A stretch of DNA of 64,000 bases from CALKJU01 sp046349355. GTDB lineage: Bacteria; Pseudomonadota; Alphaproteobacteria; Geminicoccales; Geminicoccaceae. Location of the stretch: the NCBI GenBank assembly GCA_046349355.1, contig JAXMCM010000015.1:186001-250000 (forward strand). The letters are read 5' to 3'. The position numbers and the translations under genes were made by a program. The notes under the pieces were generated by a model. That model did no database searches and was not told the origin of the DNA. It saw only the letters and a program-made list of their open reading frames with translations. Of the stretch, positions 9,244 through 17,699 are shown in pieces. Position 1 is the stretch's first letter. Each line of letters starts with the position of its first letter.

Positions 9244-10350
9244 ATGCTCAAGAAGATCCTGTTCGCCTGCAGCATGGCGCTGCTCAGCAGCACCGCCATG
9301 GCGCAGGAGCAGCGCTGGGACGGCGCCGACGAGCTGCCGGTCAACCCGCTGGACTGCAGCGGTGCCGCCTCGGCCGTCGCGGCCAAGCCCTACGACGGTG
9401 GCCAGCCGACCGGCGCCCCCGACCTGTCGGGCAAGGAGCTGGTCCTGGTCGACGTGCCCAAGCTGATCGGCATCGGCTACTTCAGCGCCACCACCAAGGG
9501 CATGCAGGAAGCCGCCGCCGAGCTCGGCAACGTCAAGGTGACGACCGACGGCCCGACCAAGGCCAACATCGACGAGCAGATCACCTTCATCGACAACTTC
9601 ATCACCAAGGGCGTCAACGGCGTGCTCTTCGCCGCCAACGACCCGGTGGCCATCGCCCCGGTGCTGAAGAAGGCGCTGGAGAAGGGCATCCGGGTCATCG
9701 GCTACGACGCCAACTCGCAGCCCGACGCCCGCGAGTGGTTCGTCAACCAGGCCGAGTTCAACGGCATCGGCAAGGCGCTGGTCGACCAGATGGCCGCCGA
9801 GATCGGCGAGGACGGTGCGTTCGCCATCGTCACCAGCACCTTCACCACGCCGAACCAGGCCCGCTGGATCGCCGAGATGCAGGCGTACCAGCAGAAGTGC
9901 CACCCGAACATGAAGTGGCTGGAGACGGTCGAGGCCCAGGAGGACAACATCCTGTCCTTCAACCAGGCGACCACGCTGCTCAACAAGTACGGGCCCGAGC
10001 TGAAGGGCCTGTTCGGCATGACCAGCGTCGCCACCCCGGCCTCGGCCGAGGCGGTGACCCAGGCCAAGCAGTGCGGCAACGTCGCCGTCGTCGGCCTCGC
10101 CACGCCGAACGGCATGAAGCCCTACGTCCAGTCCGGCTGCGTCAAGTCGGTGGTGCTGTGGAACCCGGTCGACCTCGGCTACGCCGCGGTCTACGCCGCC
10201 CGCGCCGCCGCCGACGGCAAGCTGAAGCCCGGCTCGACCGAGCTCGAGGCCGGCAAGCTCGGCAAGCTGCCGGTCGTCAACGGCAGCGAGATCCTGCTCG
10301 GACCGCCCTTCGTCTACACGAAGGACAACATCAACGACTTCGACTTCTGA
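9244..10350 (+). CDS. Periplasmic sugar-binding protein, LsrB/RhaS-like
   Basis: A 368-residue periplasmic binding protein with a Sec signal peptide (about residues 1-20, ending AMAQ). The mature protein has the two-lobed Peripla_BP_4 pattern: PKLIGIGYFSATTKGMQ at the start of lobe 1, TTDGPTKANIDEQI, GYDANSQPDAREWFVNQ, and a C-terminal GLATPNGMKPYV followed by VVLWNPVDLGYAAVYAA. These regions resemble AI-2 (LsrB) and rhamnose (RhaS) receptors more than ribose receptors. Having the binding-protein gene last, after ATPase and two permeases, also matches lsr-type operons. No lsrK, lsrF, lsrG or rhamnose catabolic gene lies nearby, so the ligand stays open. AGGGAGG lies 8-9 bp before the ATG. Confidence 0.88.
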   Translation: MLKKILFACSMALLSSTAMAQEQRWDGADELPVNPLDCSGAASAVAAKPYDGGQPTGAPDLSGKELVLVDVPKLIGIGYFSATTKGMQEAAAELGNVKVTTDGPTKANIDEQITFIDNFITKGVNGVLFAANDPVAIAPVLKKALEKGIRVIGYDANSQPDAREWFVNQAEFNGIGKALVDQMAAEIGEDGAFAIVTSTFTTPNQARWIAEMQAYQQKCHPNMKWLETVEAQEDNILSFNQATTLLNKYGPELKGLFGMTSVATPASAEAVTQAKQCGNVAVVGLATPNGMKPYVQSGCVKSVVLWNPVDLGYAAVYAARAAADGKLKPGSTELEAGKLGKLPVVNGSEILLGPPFVYTKDNINDFDF

Positions 10351-10358
10351 TCGCCGGC

Positions 10359-10388
10359 CCGGCGGCGCCCCTCACCGGGCGCCGCCGG
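10359..10388. terminator. Strong hairpin between convergent genes, probable bidirectional terminator
   Basis: A perfect 12-bp inverted repeat (CCGGCGGCGCCC / GGGCGCCGCCGG) with a 6-nt loop lies 9 bp after the stop of the binding-protein gene and before the stop of the YcgN-type gene on the other strand. There is no clear T-tract, which is common in GC-rich genomes. Its position between converging genes suggests that it ends transcription from both sides. Confidence 0.7.
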
Positions 10389-10409
10389 CATGCTTCCGAC
10401 TGGCGACCC

Positions 10410-10901
10410 TCAGTCGCCCCACTCGACGTCGTCCTCGCTGACCAGCGCCCCGCGCATCGACCAGCCCTTGGTGTGCACCCGCTCCGGGTCGCCGCAGACC
10501 AGATGGTGCCAGCGCGGCAGCGGAAACCCGAACGCCACGAGGCGGTAGGCGCAGCTCGCCGGCAGCCAGTCGAGCGAGCGGACGTTCTCCGGCGTCACCT
10601 TCACGCAGTCCGGCACGCGCGCCTGGCGATTGGCGTAGTCCGTGCAGCGGTGCGTGCACAGGTCGAGCAGGCGGCAGGCGGCGTCCGACAGCGCCACCTC
10701 GCCGGTGTCCTCGTCCTCGACCCGGATCTGGCAGCACAGGCCGCAGCCGTCGCACAGCGATTCCCACTCGGCCTCGCTCATGGCCTCCATGGGCTTGGCC
10801 TGCCAGAACGGCGGCTCGCGGCGCGGCCGCGGCGCCGGGCGCTTATCGCCCCCGGCGCCGGCGGCCTTGCCGTCAGCGGATCGGCTTGCCTTCGCTCTCA
10901 T
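10410..10901 (-). CDS. YcgN/UPF0260-family cysteine-cluster protein
   Basis: A 163-residue protein of the YcgN (UPF0260) family. The defining cysteines are visible: CDGCGLCC near residues 50-57, further cysteines in CTHRCTDY and PDC, and one near the C-terminus in LVCGDPE. The family is thought to bind a metal or Fe-S cluster, but its biochemical role is unknown. The N-terminal 40 residues are basic and low-complexity; a later ATG (MEAMSE) could be the true start. The annotated ATG at 10901 overlaps the end of the dienelactone hydrolase gene by 29 bp, so the two are probably cotranscribed. Confidence 0.85.
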   Translation of the reverse strand: MRAKASRSADGKAAGAGGDKRPAPRPRREPPFWQAKPMEAMSEAEWESLCDGCGLCCQIRVEDEDTGEVALSDAACRLLDLCTHRCTDYANRQARVPDCVKVTPENVRSLDWLPASCAYRLVAFGFPLPRWHHLVCGDPERVHTKGWSMRGALVSEDDVEWGD

Positions 10902-12111
10902 GCCAGTTGTGCATCAGGCTGTTGGAGGGCAGCGACGGATCGAGCAGCTTGCGGGCGGTCTCCACGCCGGCCACCGGCAGGCCCTTGGGATCGAGCTTGC
11001 CGATCTGCACCAGCACCGAGGCCTGATCCCAGTAGATGTGCTCGTTGTAGAGCTTGTCGCCGCGGAAGTTGACGATGGCGACCAGCGGGATCTCGACGTA
11101 GCGGCCGGTCGGCGCGATGCCCGGCAGCATCCAGTCGATCTCGATGTCATGGGTGAAGCAGAACAGCATCTCGTCGACGACGCGGTCGGCGCCGATGGTC
11201 CGCGAGATCGGGATCAGCTTGGTGTCGGCCGGGGTCTTCGGGATGAAGTGGTACTTGTAGAACCGGGCCAGGTGGTCGTGGCCGTAGCCGCCGGTCATCG
11301 TCGGGATGTGGTTGACGTAGGGCTCGGCCACCATCGTCGCCATCGTCGCGTTGACGTCGCGGGTGGCGAACTCGTGCTCGCAGTGCTTGTCCCACAGGAC
11401 CGACAGGTTGTAGTGCGGCCCCAACACCTGCCGGAACAGCGCCAGCGAGCGCGAGTAGGCCATCATCGCCGACGGCTTGTGCCAGTGGTCGCCGCCGACC
11501 CGGGCGAAGGCGTGGTCGACGCCCGGATACTCGTAGATCGTCACGAGGTCGTTGCCGGCGGCCGCGGCCTTGACCTGGGCCACCGCCTCCTTCGGCGCGT
11601 ACTTGTCGAGCTCGGCGAAGTGCATCACCACCGGGCCCTTGATGTTCTTGATCTCGCCGGTGAAGCCCTCGATGCCGACGCCGTAGTAGCAGACCGAGCA
11701 GTCGACGTCGGTGCGGGTCGCCGTCAGGAAGGCGAGCTTGCCGCCGAGGCAGTAGCCGACGGCGCCGATCTTGCCCTTGAGCGAGGGCAGCTTGCGCATC
11801 GCGTCGAGCGTCGCCTGGGTGTCCTCGATGCCCTTGTCGACGTCGAACTTCTGGAAGCAGCCGAACGCCTCCTGCCAGCCCTCCGGGCTGTAGTCGAGCT
11901 CGATGCCCGGCTTGATCCGCCAGAACAGGTCGGGGACGACGACGACGTAGCCCTCGGCCGCCCAGGCGTCGGCCTGCTCGCGCATGGTCGAGTTGACGCC
12001 GAAGATCTCCTGCAGGAGCACGATGCCCGGGCCCGAGCCCTGCGCCGGCTTGGCGACATAGGCCTTGAACGCGCCGCCGTCCTTGGCCTTGACCTGAATC
12101 CACTCGCCCAT
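10873..12111 (-). CDS. Dienelactone hydrolase-like protein fused to a C-terminal NTF2/SnoaL-like domain
   Basis: A 412-residue two-domain protein. Residues 1-235 are an alpha/beta hydrolase of the dienelactone hydrolase (carboxymethylenebutenolidase) type with the nucleophile cysteine in GYCLGG (C121), an aspartate in AELDK (D169), a histidine in GVDHAF (H200) and the conserved QEIFG glutamate (E36). Residues 240-412 resemble an NTF2/SnoaL-type fold domain (HLARFYKYHFIPKTP, VVDEMLFCFTHD, VAIVNFRGDKLYNEHIYWD). I chose the ATG at 12111 because the frame further upstream only shadows the opposite gene. The probable substrate is a lactone or ester. No aromatic-degradation genes lie next to it. 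Confidence 0.85.
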   Translation of the reverse strand: MGEWIQVKAKDGGAFKAYVAKPAQGSGPGIVLLQEIFGVNSTMREQADAWAAEGYVVVVPDLFWRIKPGIELDYSPEGWQEAFGCFQKFDVDKGIEDTQATLDAMRKLPSLKGKIGAVGYCLGGKLAFLTATRTDVDCSVCYYGVGIEGFTGEIKNIKGPVVMHFAELDKYAPKEAVAQVKAAAAGNDLVTIYEYPGVDHAFARVGGDHWHKPSAMMAYSRSLALFRQVLGPHYNLSVLWDKHCEHEFATRDVNATMATMVAEPYVNHIPTMTGGYGHDHLARFYKYHFIPKTPADTKLIPISRTIGADRVVDEMLFCFTHDIEIDWMLPGIAPTGRYVEIPLVAIVNFRGDKLYNEHIYWDQASVLVQIGKLDPKGLPVAGVETARKLLDPSLPSNSLMHNWHESEGKPIR

Positions 12112-12228
12112 CGTGATCCCTCCCAGCGAGGCCGCGTTGGCCGAGCCATCTAGCAGAATTCCAGACTGCGGACAGGGGCGGCGGGCGCCATACTGCCGGC
12201 GCCAGCCAGCATTCCGGGGATCGCCGCC

Positions 12229-13764
12229 ATGACCTCTGCCTTCGCCACCAGCCAGCGCCACGGCAAGGCCGCCGTTCGCGGCGACGGCGGCATGGTCGCC
12301 GCGCAGAACCGCGCCGCCGCCGCGGTCGGTGCGGCGGTGCTGGCCGATGGCGGCAACGCCGTCGACGCCGCCGTCGCCACCGCCTTCGCGCTGGCCACCC
12401 TCGAGCCGTGGATGAGCGGCCTCGGCGGTGGCGGGACCATGCTGGTCCATCTCGCTGCCGAGAGGCGCACCGTCGCCGTCGACTTCGGCATGGTCGCCCC
12501 GCGCCGGCTCGACGCCGCCGACTACCCGCTCACCGGAGCGACCGGTGGCGACCTGTTCGGCTGGCCCGCCGTGCTCGACGACCGCAACGTCAGCGGTCCC
12601 CTGTCGATCGCCGTGCCCGGCTCCGTCGACGGCCTTGGCCTCGCCCTCGAGCAGTTCGGCACCCGGCCGCTCGCGGCCATCCTCGAGCCGGCCATCGCCC
12701 TGGCCGACAAGGGACTGCCGATCGACTGGTTCAGTGCCCTGCTCGCCAGCACCGGCGCTTCCGGCCTGCGCCGGTTCCCGGCCAGCGCCGCGGTCTGGCT
12801 GCCGGGCGGCCTGCCGCCGGTGCCCGATTCGACCGGTGCCGCGACCTGGCTGCCGCTGCCGGGCCTCGCCGGGACGCTGCGCACCCTGGCCCGCGAAGGC
12901 CGCCGGGCCTTCTACGAGGGCGCGCTCGCCCGTGGCATCGCCGCCGACGTCCAGGCCTTGGGCGGTCGCCTTGCCGCCGACGACCTTGCCGGCTACCGCG
13001 CGCGCATCGTCGACCCGCTGCAGATCGCCTACCGCGACCACCGCGTGCTGGCGATGCCGGGCCTCTACGCCGGCAGGACCCTTGCCCGCTCCCTCGAGCT
13101 GCTGGGCCCCGTGGCCACCCCCGACTATGGCGACTTCGCGGCCGTCCTGAAGACCGCCTACGACGAGCGGCTCGGCAGCATGGGCGACAGCGCCGCCCAG
13201 CCGTCCTGCACCACCCACATCGCCGCCGTCGACCGCCACGGCAACCTGGTGTCGCTGACCAACACCCTGCTGTCGCTGTTCGGCAGCCGGGTCGTGCTGC
13301 CGTCGTCGGGTGTGCTGATGAACAACGGCATCATGTGGTTCGATCCCCGCCCCGGCGGACCGAACGCCCTGGCGCCGGGCAAGCGGCCGCTGTCCAACAT
13401 GTGCCCGACGCTGGCCTTCGCCGCCGACGGCCGCGCCCTGGCGCTGGGCGCCTCGGGCGGGCGCAAGATCCTGCCGGCGGTGCTGCAGATCCTCAGCCAC
13501 GTGCTCGACGGCGGCCTGCACCTCGAGGCCGCCTTTGCCCGCCCTCGCCTCGACTACAGCGGCGGCGACCTCGTCACCCTCGACAGCCGCATCCCGGCCG
13601 AGGTGCGCGAGGCCCTGGCGGCCCGCTGGCAATGCCGCGAGCTGGCACCGACCGTCTATCCGCTGGGCTGGGCCTGTCCGGTCGGCGTCCTGCGCCAGCC
13701 CGGCGGCACCGTCTGGGGCACGGCCGAGCCGATGCAGCCCTGGGCCGACGCGGTCGCCGGCTAG
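12229..13764 (+). CDS. Gamma-glutamyltransferase-family protein
   Basis: A 511-residue Ntn-hydrolase of the gamma-glutamyltranspeptidase family. The N-terminal half has the GGNAVDAAVA and GLGGGGTMLVH landmarks. The autoprocessing site is the threonine in CTTHIAAVD (T328), which would become the N-terminus of the small subunit. NPLSNMCPT-like (RPLSNMCPTLAF) and GASGGRKI follow. No clear signal peptide is visible, and the protein is slightly shorter than typical GGT, so it may be a cytoplasmic GGT-like amidase or cephalosporin-acylase-like hydrolase. It diverges from the hydrolase gene at 12111 and ends in a CTAG overlap with the convergent DedA gene. Confidence 0.87.
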   Translation: MTSAFATSQRHGKAAVRGDGGMVAAQNRAAAAVGAAVLADGGNAVDAAVATAFALATLEPWMSGLGGGGTMLVHLAAERRTVAVDFGMVAPRRLDAADYPLTGATGGDLFGWPAVLDDRNVSGPLSIAVPGSVDGLGLALEQFGTRPLAAILEPAIALADKGLPIDWFSALLASTGASGLRRFPASAAVWLPGGLPPVPDSTGAATWLPLPGLAGTLRTLAREGRRAFYEGALARGIAADVQALGGRLAADDLAGYRARIVDPLQIAYRDHRVLAMPGLYAGRTLARSLELLGPVATPDYGDFAAVLKTAYDERLGSMGDSAAQPSCTTHIAAVDRHGNLVSLTNTLLSLFGSRVVLPSSGVLMNNGIMWFDPRPGGPNALAPGKRPLSNMCPTLAFAADGRALALGASGGRKILPAVLQILSHVLDGGLHLEAAFARPRLDYSGGDLVTLDSRIPAEVREALAARWQCRELAPTVYPLGWACPVGVLRQPGGTVWGTAEPMQPWADAVAG

Positions 13765-14360
13765 GTCCCGGTCTCCGGCTGGACCGCCGTCACCCGTCGC
13801 GCGGTGAGCCGGCGGCGATAGCGCTTGATGGCGACCCAGGCGAGGCCCGCCGCCAGCAGCAGCAGCGCCGCCGGCAGCTCGTAGCGCTCGATCTCGCCGA
13901 GGACGATCTCGACGGTGTGGGCGCTGTAGAAGCCGAGCAGGCCGTAGGTCGCGGCCCAGGCGACGGCGCCGATCGCGTTGAGCCAGGCGAACCGGCGCCG
14001 CGGCATGTCGGTGAGGCCGGCAGCGATGAAGCCGGAGATGCCGAAGCCGGGCACGAAGCGGGTGAGGACCACGACCACCGGCCCCCAGCGGTCGAGCGCC
14101 TGGCGGACCCGGGCGACCGAGTCGCGCCAGCTCGGCCGCTTGTCGAGGATGCGCGTTCCGAGCGCGCGGGCAACGAGGAACCAGGCGCCACAGGCGAGAA
14201 AGTTGCCGAGCGCGCCGATCAGCATGACGTGCGGGAACAGCTGCATCCAGCCGCGCTGCGCGGCGAAGCCGCCGAACAGCATGAACGGCGTGCCGTCGGC
14301 GAAGCTGCCCAGGAACAGCACGGCATAGCCGTACTTGCTGAACAGCGTGGGCAGGTCCAT
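13761..14360 (-). CDS. DedA-family (VTT-domain) membrane protein
   Basis: A 199-residue inner-membrane protein of the DedA/SNARE-associated family. The hallmark motif FVPGFGISGFIAAG is at about residues 108-121, and the N-terminal GSFADGTPFML segment resembles the re-entrant region of the family. Four to five hydrophobic segments are visible and the C-terminus is basic. DedA proteins contribute to lipid carrier flipping and envelope homeostasis. The stop codon overlaps the convergent gene's stop within a single CTAG. It lies 16 bp downstream of hpt on the same strand. Confidence 0.9.
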   Translation of the reverse strand: MDLPTLFSKYGYAVLFLGSFADGTPFMLFGGFAAQRGWMQLFPHVMLIGALGNFLACGAWFLVARALGTRILDKRPSWRDSVARVRQALDRWGPVVVVLTRFVPGFGISGFIAAGLTDMPRRRFAWLNAIGAVAWAATYGLLGFYSAHTVEIVLGEIERYELPAALLLLAAGLAWVAIKRYRRRLTARRVTAVQPETGT

Positions 14361-14376
14361 GGCGGCGCCGGACCCC

Positions 14377-14913
14377 TCAGCCGACCCGGCCGATGTACGG
14401 CAGGTGCCGGTACTTCTCGGCGTAGTCGATCCCGTAGCCGACCACGAACACGTCCGGGATGACGAAGCCGGTGAAGTCGCAGTCGCCGCCGACGACGCGC
14501 CGCGACGGCTTGTCGAGCAGCGCGCAGGTCCAGACCCTGGCCGCGCCGTGCTCCTCGAGCAGCGCCTTGGTGAAGGCGATGGTCCGCCCGGTGTCCTGGA
14601 TGTCGTCGACCAGCAGCACGGTCTGGCTCTGCACCGAATCCGGCATGCCGCCGATCACCTTGACGTTGCCGCTGCTCTCCCGGCCCAGCCCGTAGCTCGA
14701 CACCTGCAGGAACTCGACCCGCGGCGTGCAGCCGGCGCGGTCGAGGGCCCGCACCAGGTCGGCCACGAACACGAACGCTCCCTTGAGCAGCCCGGCGACG
14801 GTGAAGGGGCCGGACAGCGTCCGCGCGATGTCGGCGGCCAGCTCGTCGACGCGCTTGCCGATCACCTGGGCGTCGAACATCACGCTGACCGTATCGCCGC
14901 TGGCCTCGGCCAT
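14377..14913 (-). CDS. hpt: Hypoxanthine phosphoribosyltransferase
   Basis: A 178-residue type I phosphoribosyltransferase that salvages hypoxanthine (and usually guanine) to the nucleoside monophosphate using PRPP. The PRPP-binding loop VLLVDDIQDTGRT is at residues 99-111 and GLLKGAFVF at about 41-49. The C-terminal FVVGYGIDYAEKYRHLPYIG is typical of HPRT. The length matches the family. It diverges from panE, with 68 bp between the two starts. Confidence 0.93.
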   Translation of the reverse strand: MAEASGDTVSVMFDAQVIGKRVDELAADIARTLSGPFTVAGLLKGAFVFVADLVRALDRAGCTPRVEFLQVSSYGLGRESSGNVKVIGGMPDSVQSQTVLLVDDIQDTGRTIAFTKALLEEHGAARVWTCALLDKPSRRVVGGDCDFTGFVIPDVFVVGYGIDYAEKYRHLPYIGRVG

Positions 14914-14981
14914 CGAACCCCTCGCCTTGCCGGAACGGCGGGAGCATAGAGCCTGCAGCGAACCGGCGACAGGGAGGAGCC

Positions 14982-15965
14982 ATGCGTGTCTGCGTGATCG
15001 GGGCCGGGGCCCTCGGCGGCACCTTCGGCGCGCGGCTGGCGATGACCGGCCACGCGGTGACGCTGGTCGACCGCTGGGCCGAGCACATGGCGGCGGTGGC
15101 CCGCGATGGCCTGCACCTCGACGGCATCGCCGGCGACCATCACGTCAAGATGGCCGCCCGCACCGATACCGAGGGCGTCACCGGCCAGGACCTCGTCCTC
15201 GTCGCCACCGACGCCAACGCCACCGCCGCGGCGGCCGCGGCGGCCGCCGGCGTGCTGGCTCCCGAAGGCGTCGTCCTCACCGTCCAGAACGGCATCGGCA
15301 ACGTCGAGAAGCTGACCGCCGCCTGCGGCGCCGCCCGCGTGCTCGGCGGCTCGACCATGTCGAGCTTCCGGACCAACGGGCCGGGCTGGGTGACGCTGAC
15401 CCATGCCGGGCCCACCACCATCGGCGAGATCGACGGCGCGGACACGCCGCGCCTGCAGCGTGTCGCCGCTGCCATCGCCGCCGCCGGCTTCGAGGTCCGC
15501 ACCTCGCCGCGGATCATGGCGATCATCTGGGAGAAGTTCCTCCTCAACCTCGCCATCAACCCGCTCTGCGCGGTGACCTTCCTGCGGCTCGGCGAGGTGG
15601 CGCGGACCCCGGCCATGGACCGTTTCCAGGACCTCATCCTCGACGAGGCCTTCGCCGTCACCCGGGCCAAGGGCCTGGACCTCGACGTCGACGCGATCCG
15701 CGCCAAGATCAAGGCGCACTGCTGGTCGAAGTACAGCAAGCCGTCGATGCTCCAGCACATGGAGCGCGGCGTGCGCACCGAGATCGACGCGCTGAACGGT
15801 GCCCTGGTCCGCGAGGCGGCGGCACTGGGACTCGCCGCACCCTGCAACGAGTCGCTGATGCTGCTGGTGAAGGGCTGCGAGGTCTACCACGCCCGGCGGG
15901 CGGCCGGCATCGAGCTCGACGAGGCCGCCCTGGAGGCGGCTGCCGCCCGTCAGGCGAGGACGTAG
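14982..15965 (+). CDS. panE: 2-dehydropantoate 2-reductase family protein
   Basis: A 327-residue ketopantoate reductase-family enzyme, which reduces 2-dehydropantoate to pantoate with NADPH in the CoA pathway. The N-terminal Rossmann motif GAGALG is at residues 7-12 and TVQNGIGN in the middle of the NAD domain. The C-terminal ApbA_C domain has the catalytic-lysine region WEKFLLNLAINPLCA, and SMLQHMERGVRTEID near the end. AGGGAGGAG precedes the ATG by 2 bp. A stand-alone paralogue with another 2-keto acid substrate is possible because no other pan gene is nearby. It overlaps the convergent DUF6134 gene by 16 bp. Confidence 0.87.
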   Translation: MRVCVIGAGALGGTFGARLAMTGHAVTLVDRWAEHMAAVARDGLHLDGIAGDHHVKMAARTDTEGVTGQDLVLVATDANATAAAAAAAAGVLAPEGVVLTVQNGIGNVEKLTAACGAARVLGGSTMSSFRTNGPGWVTLTHAGPTTIGEIDGADTPRLQRVAAAIAAAGFEVRTSPRIMAIIWEKFLLNLAINPLCAVTFLRLGEVARTPAMDRFQDLILDEAFAVTRAKGLDLDVDAIRAKIKAHCWSKYSKPSMLQHMERGVRTEIDALNGALVREAAALGLAAPCNESLMLLVKGCEVYHARRAAGIELDEAALEAAAARQART

Positions 15966-16648
15966 TCGAGCGTCTCGCCGCGCGTGTTCATGATCCCCTT
16001 CACCCAGCGACCCTGCTCGTCGTACCAGATCGAGCCGCTGCGGCCGTTGCTGGAGGCGAGCTCGTAGCGCGAGGCCTGGAGCTCCTGGCCGGCGACCAGC
16101 AGGCGCTCGGACTTGCCCGGCTGCGACGAGACCTGCGCCACCTCGGCGGTCTGCGAATCGACCAGCTGGTGCACCCTGACGATGGCGTCGTTCCAGAAGG
16201 CGAGATCGGTCATCGTCCCGAGCGGCATCTCGAACGGCCCGCTGGGTCCGTCGAAGCGCAGCCGCTCGCCCTCGGCATTGACCTCGACCCGTGTCTTCTT
16301 GCCGTCGTCGTCGGTGATGTACTCGGCCTCGACGAGCTTGCCGTCCTTCCAGATGTCGCGGCCGCGCTGCTCGTACGAGAACACCGTGACGAAGGCCATC
16401 TTGACCTTGAGGTCGATCTCCGTGTCGACCGACATGCCGCCCGGCACCGGCGCGAAGCGCATGGTGTGGATGCCGATGTCGTCGCCCTTCCGGTAGATGC
16501 GGAAGGAGAGGTCCTTCGGCACCGGCGTGGCGGCGAGCAGGCGCGGTGCCGGCATCAGCAGCCCGGACGCCGTCAGCGCCAGCATCGAGCGACGATCCAG
16601 GCCGCCCCGGCGGCCCGCGGTCTCATGACCGATTCCTGGCTCGGTCAT
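15950..16648 (-). CDS. DUF6134-type exported protein (Tat-like signal)
   Basis: A 232-residue protein with an RR-containing hydrophobic N-terminus (DRRSMLALTASGLLMPAPRLLAA), suggesting Tat or Sec export. The mature part reads KDLSFRIYRKGDDIGIHTM and is a beta-rich domain that I take to be DUF6134; its function is unknown. I chose the ATG at 16648 because the GGAGGA ribosome-binding site is 7-8 bp upstream of it, whereas the alternative ATG at 16654 would sit directly against that site. It lies 25 bp downstream of the acylphosphatase gene on the same strand. Confidence 0.75.
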   Translation of the reverse strand: MTEPGIGHETAGRRGGLDRRSMLALTASGLLMPAPRLLAATPVPKDLSFRIYRKGDDIGIHTMRFAPVPGGMSVDTEIDLKVKMAFVTVFSYEQRGRDIWKDGKLVEAEYITDDDGKKTRVEVNAEGERLRFDGPSGPFEMPLGTMTDLAFWNDAIVRVHQLVDSQTAEVAQVSSQPGKSERLLVAGQELQASRYELASSNGRSGSIWYDEQGRWVKGIMNTRGETLDYVLA

Positions 16649-16673
16649 CGTCATCTCCTCCGTCGCCGGCGGT

Positions 16674-16961
16674 TCAGACCGTCGGCTCTTGGCGAAAACC
16701 CGGCTCGACGGGCCCGGTTTCCGCGGTCTCCTGCACATCGGTCACGGCGGCGGCGGGTGGCCCCGACCAGCAGCGCCGGACCATTTCCCGGACATCGTCG
16801 GCGGGTCCCCTGAGCACCGCCTCGACGGTGCCGTCGAGGCGATTGCGAACCCAGCCGGAAAGCCCGAGGCGGGTCGCCTGCTCGACGGTCCAGCCGCGAT
16901 ACCACACGCCCTGGACCCGGCCGTGGACCCGGATCCGCAGCACCACCGGCTCGTCGTGCAT
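16674..16961 (-). CDS. Acylphosphatase
   Basis: A 95-residue acylphosphatase, which hydrolyses carboxyl-phosphate bonds. The defining loop GRVQGVWYR is present with the catalytic arginine at R22, and the catalytic asparagine is N40 in GWVRN. DGTVEAV is also typical. The last 20 residues are a short extension beyond the usual length of about 90. It diverges from the META-domain gene with 65 bp between starts. Confidence 0.93.
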   Translation of the reverse strand: MHDEPVVLRIRVHGRVQGVWYRGWTVEQATRLGLSGWVRNRLDGTVEAVLRGPADDVREMVRRCWSGPPAAAVTDVQETAETGPVEPGFRQEPTV

Positions 16962-17026
16962 GCGCCCTATCGTCCGTCCGACCGGGTTCTGTTAACGCAT
17001 CTCGCCATGAAGGGGTAGATGGCGCG

Positions 17027-17689
17027 ATGACGCTGGTTCGACTGGCCGAGGCCTTGCTGATGACTTGCAGCCTGCTGGCGGCGAGCTCCGTGGCCGCTGC
17101 CGAGCGGCTGATGGTGGCGCCGCTCTCGTCGCCCTGCGACGGCTCGCCTGCGGACAGGTGCCTGCAGGTCAAGGCACCCCTCGACCTCGACTGGCGCGAG
17201 CAGGCGGGCGGCATCGCCGGCTATGCCCACGCGGAGGGCGTGGCCAGCCTGCTCCTCGTCGACGGCCCGCCGGACGGCCTGCGCCTGGTCGAGACCATCA
17301 CCCTCGACCGGATCCCCGCCGTCCCGTCCGAGGTCCTGGCCGCCCTCGCCGGAACCGGCTGGCGCCTGCAGCGCGCCGATCCCGACGATGGCCTCGGCGA
17401 CGCCTGGCGGAGCCACGGGGCCCGCCTGGTCGTCGAAGCGTCGGGCGGCGGGATCGGCGGCTCCACGGGTTGCAACCGCTGGAATGGCGCGTGGAAGGCC
17501 GAGGGCGATGCCGTCCGCATCGCCCCGCTGGCCGTGACGCTGCGCGCCTGTCCGGAGCCCGTGGCCACGCTCGAGCGGCTCTACCTGCAGCGGCTCGGCG
17601 AAACCGTGACGGTGCGCTGGTGGGGCGGCGAGATCGAGCTCGTCACCGCCACCGGCCAGCGTCTCCTGTTCGACCGGCTGCTCGATTGA
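17027..17689 (+). CDS. Exported DUF4377-like + META (HslJ-like) domain protein
   Basis: A 220-residue protein with a signal peptide (residues 1-25, ending VAAAE). Residues 30-95 resemble DUF4377 (CDGSPADRCLQVK, then IAGYAHAEGV). Residues 106-215 form a META domain with the typical GTGWRL start and GSTGCNRWNG core. META proteins such as HslJ are linked to stress and novobiocin resistance in E. coli, but without a defined biochemical activity. No clear lipobox is seen. It lies 10 bp upstream of a LysR regulator on the same strand. Confidence 0.75.
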   Translation: MTLVRLAEALLMTCSLLAASSVAAAERLMVAPLSSPCDGSPADRCLQVKAPLDLDWREQAGGIAGYAHAEGVASLLLVDGPPDGLRLVETITLDRIPAVPSEVLAALAGTGWRLQRADPDDGLGDAWRSHGARLVVEASGGGIGGSTGCNRWNGAWKAEGDAVRIAPLAVTLRACPEPVATLERLYLQRLGETVTVRWWGGEIELVTATGQRLLFDRLLD

Positions 17690-17699
17690 TGTCCGGCCC

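Noticed and set aside
12112..13632. Upstream extension of the dienelactone hydrolase frame to 919 codons
   Set aside because: The extension is antisense to the gamma-glutamyltransferase gene and has no domain character; the hydrolase starts naturally at 12111.
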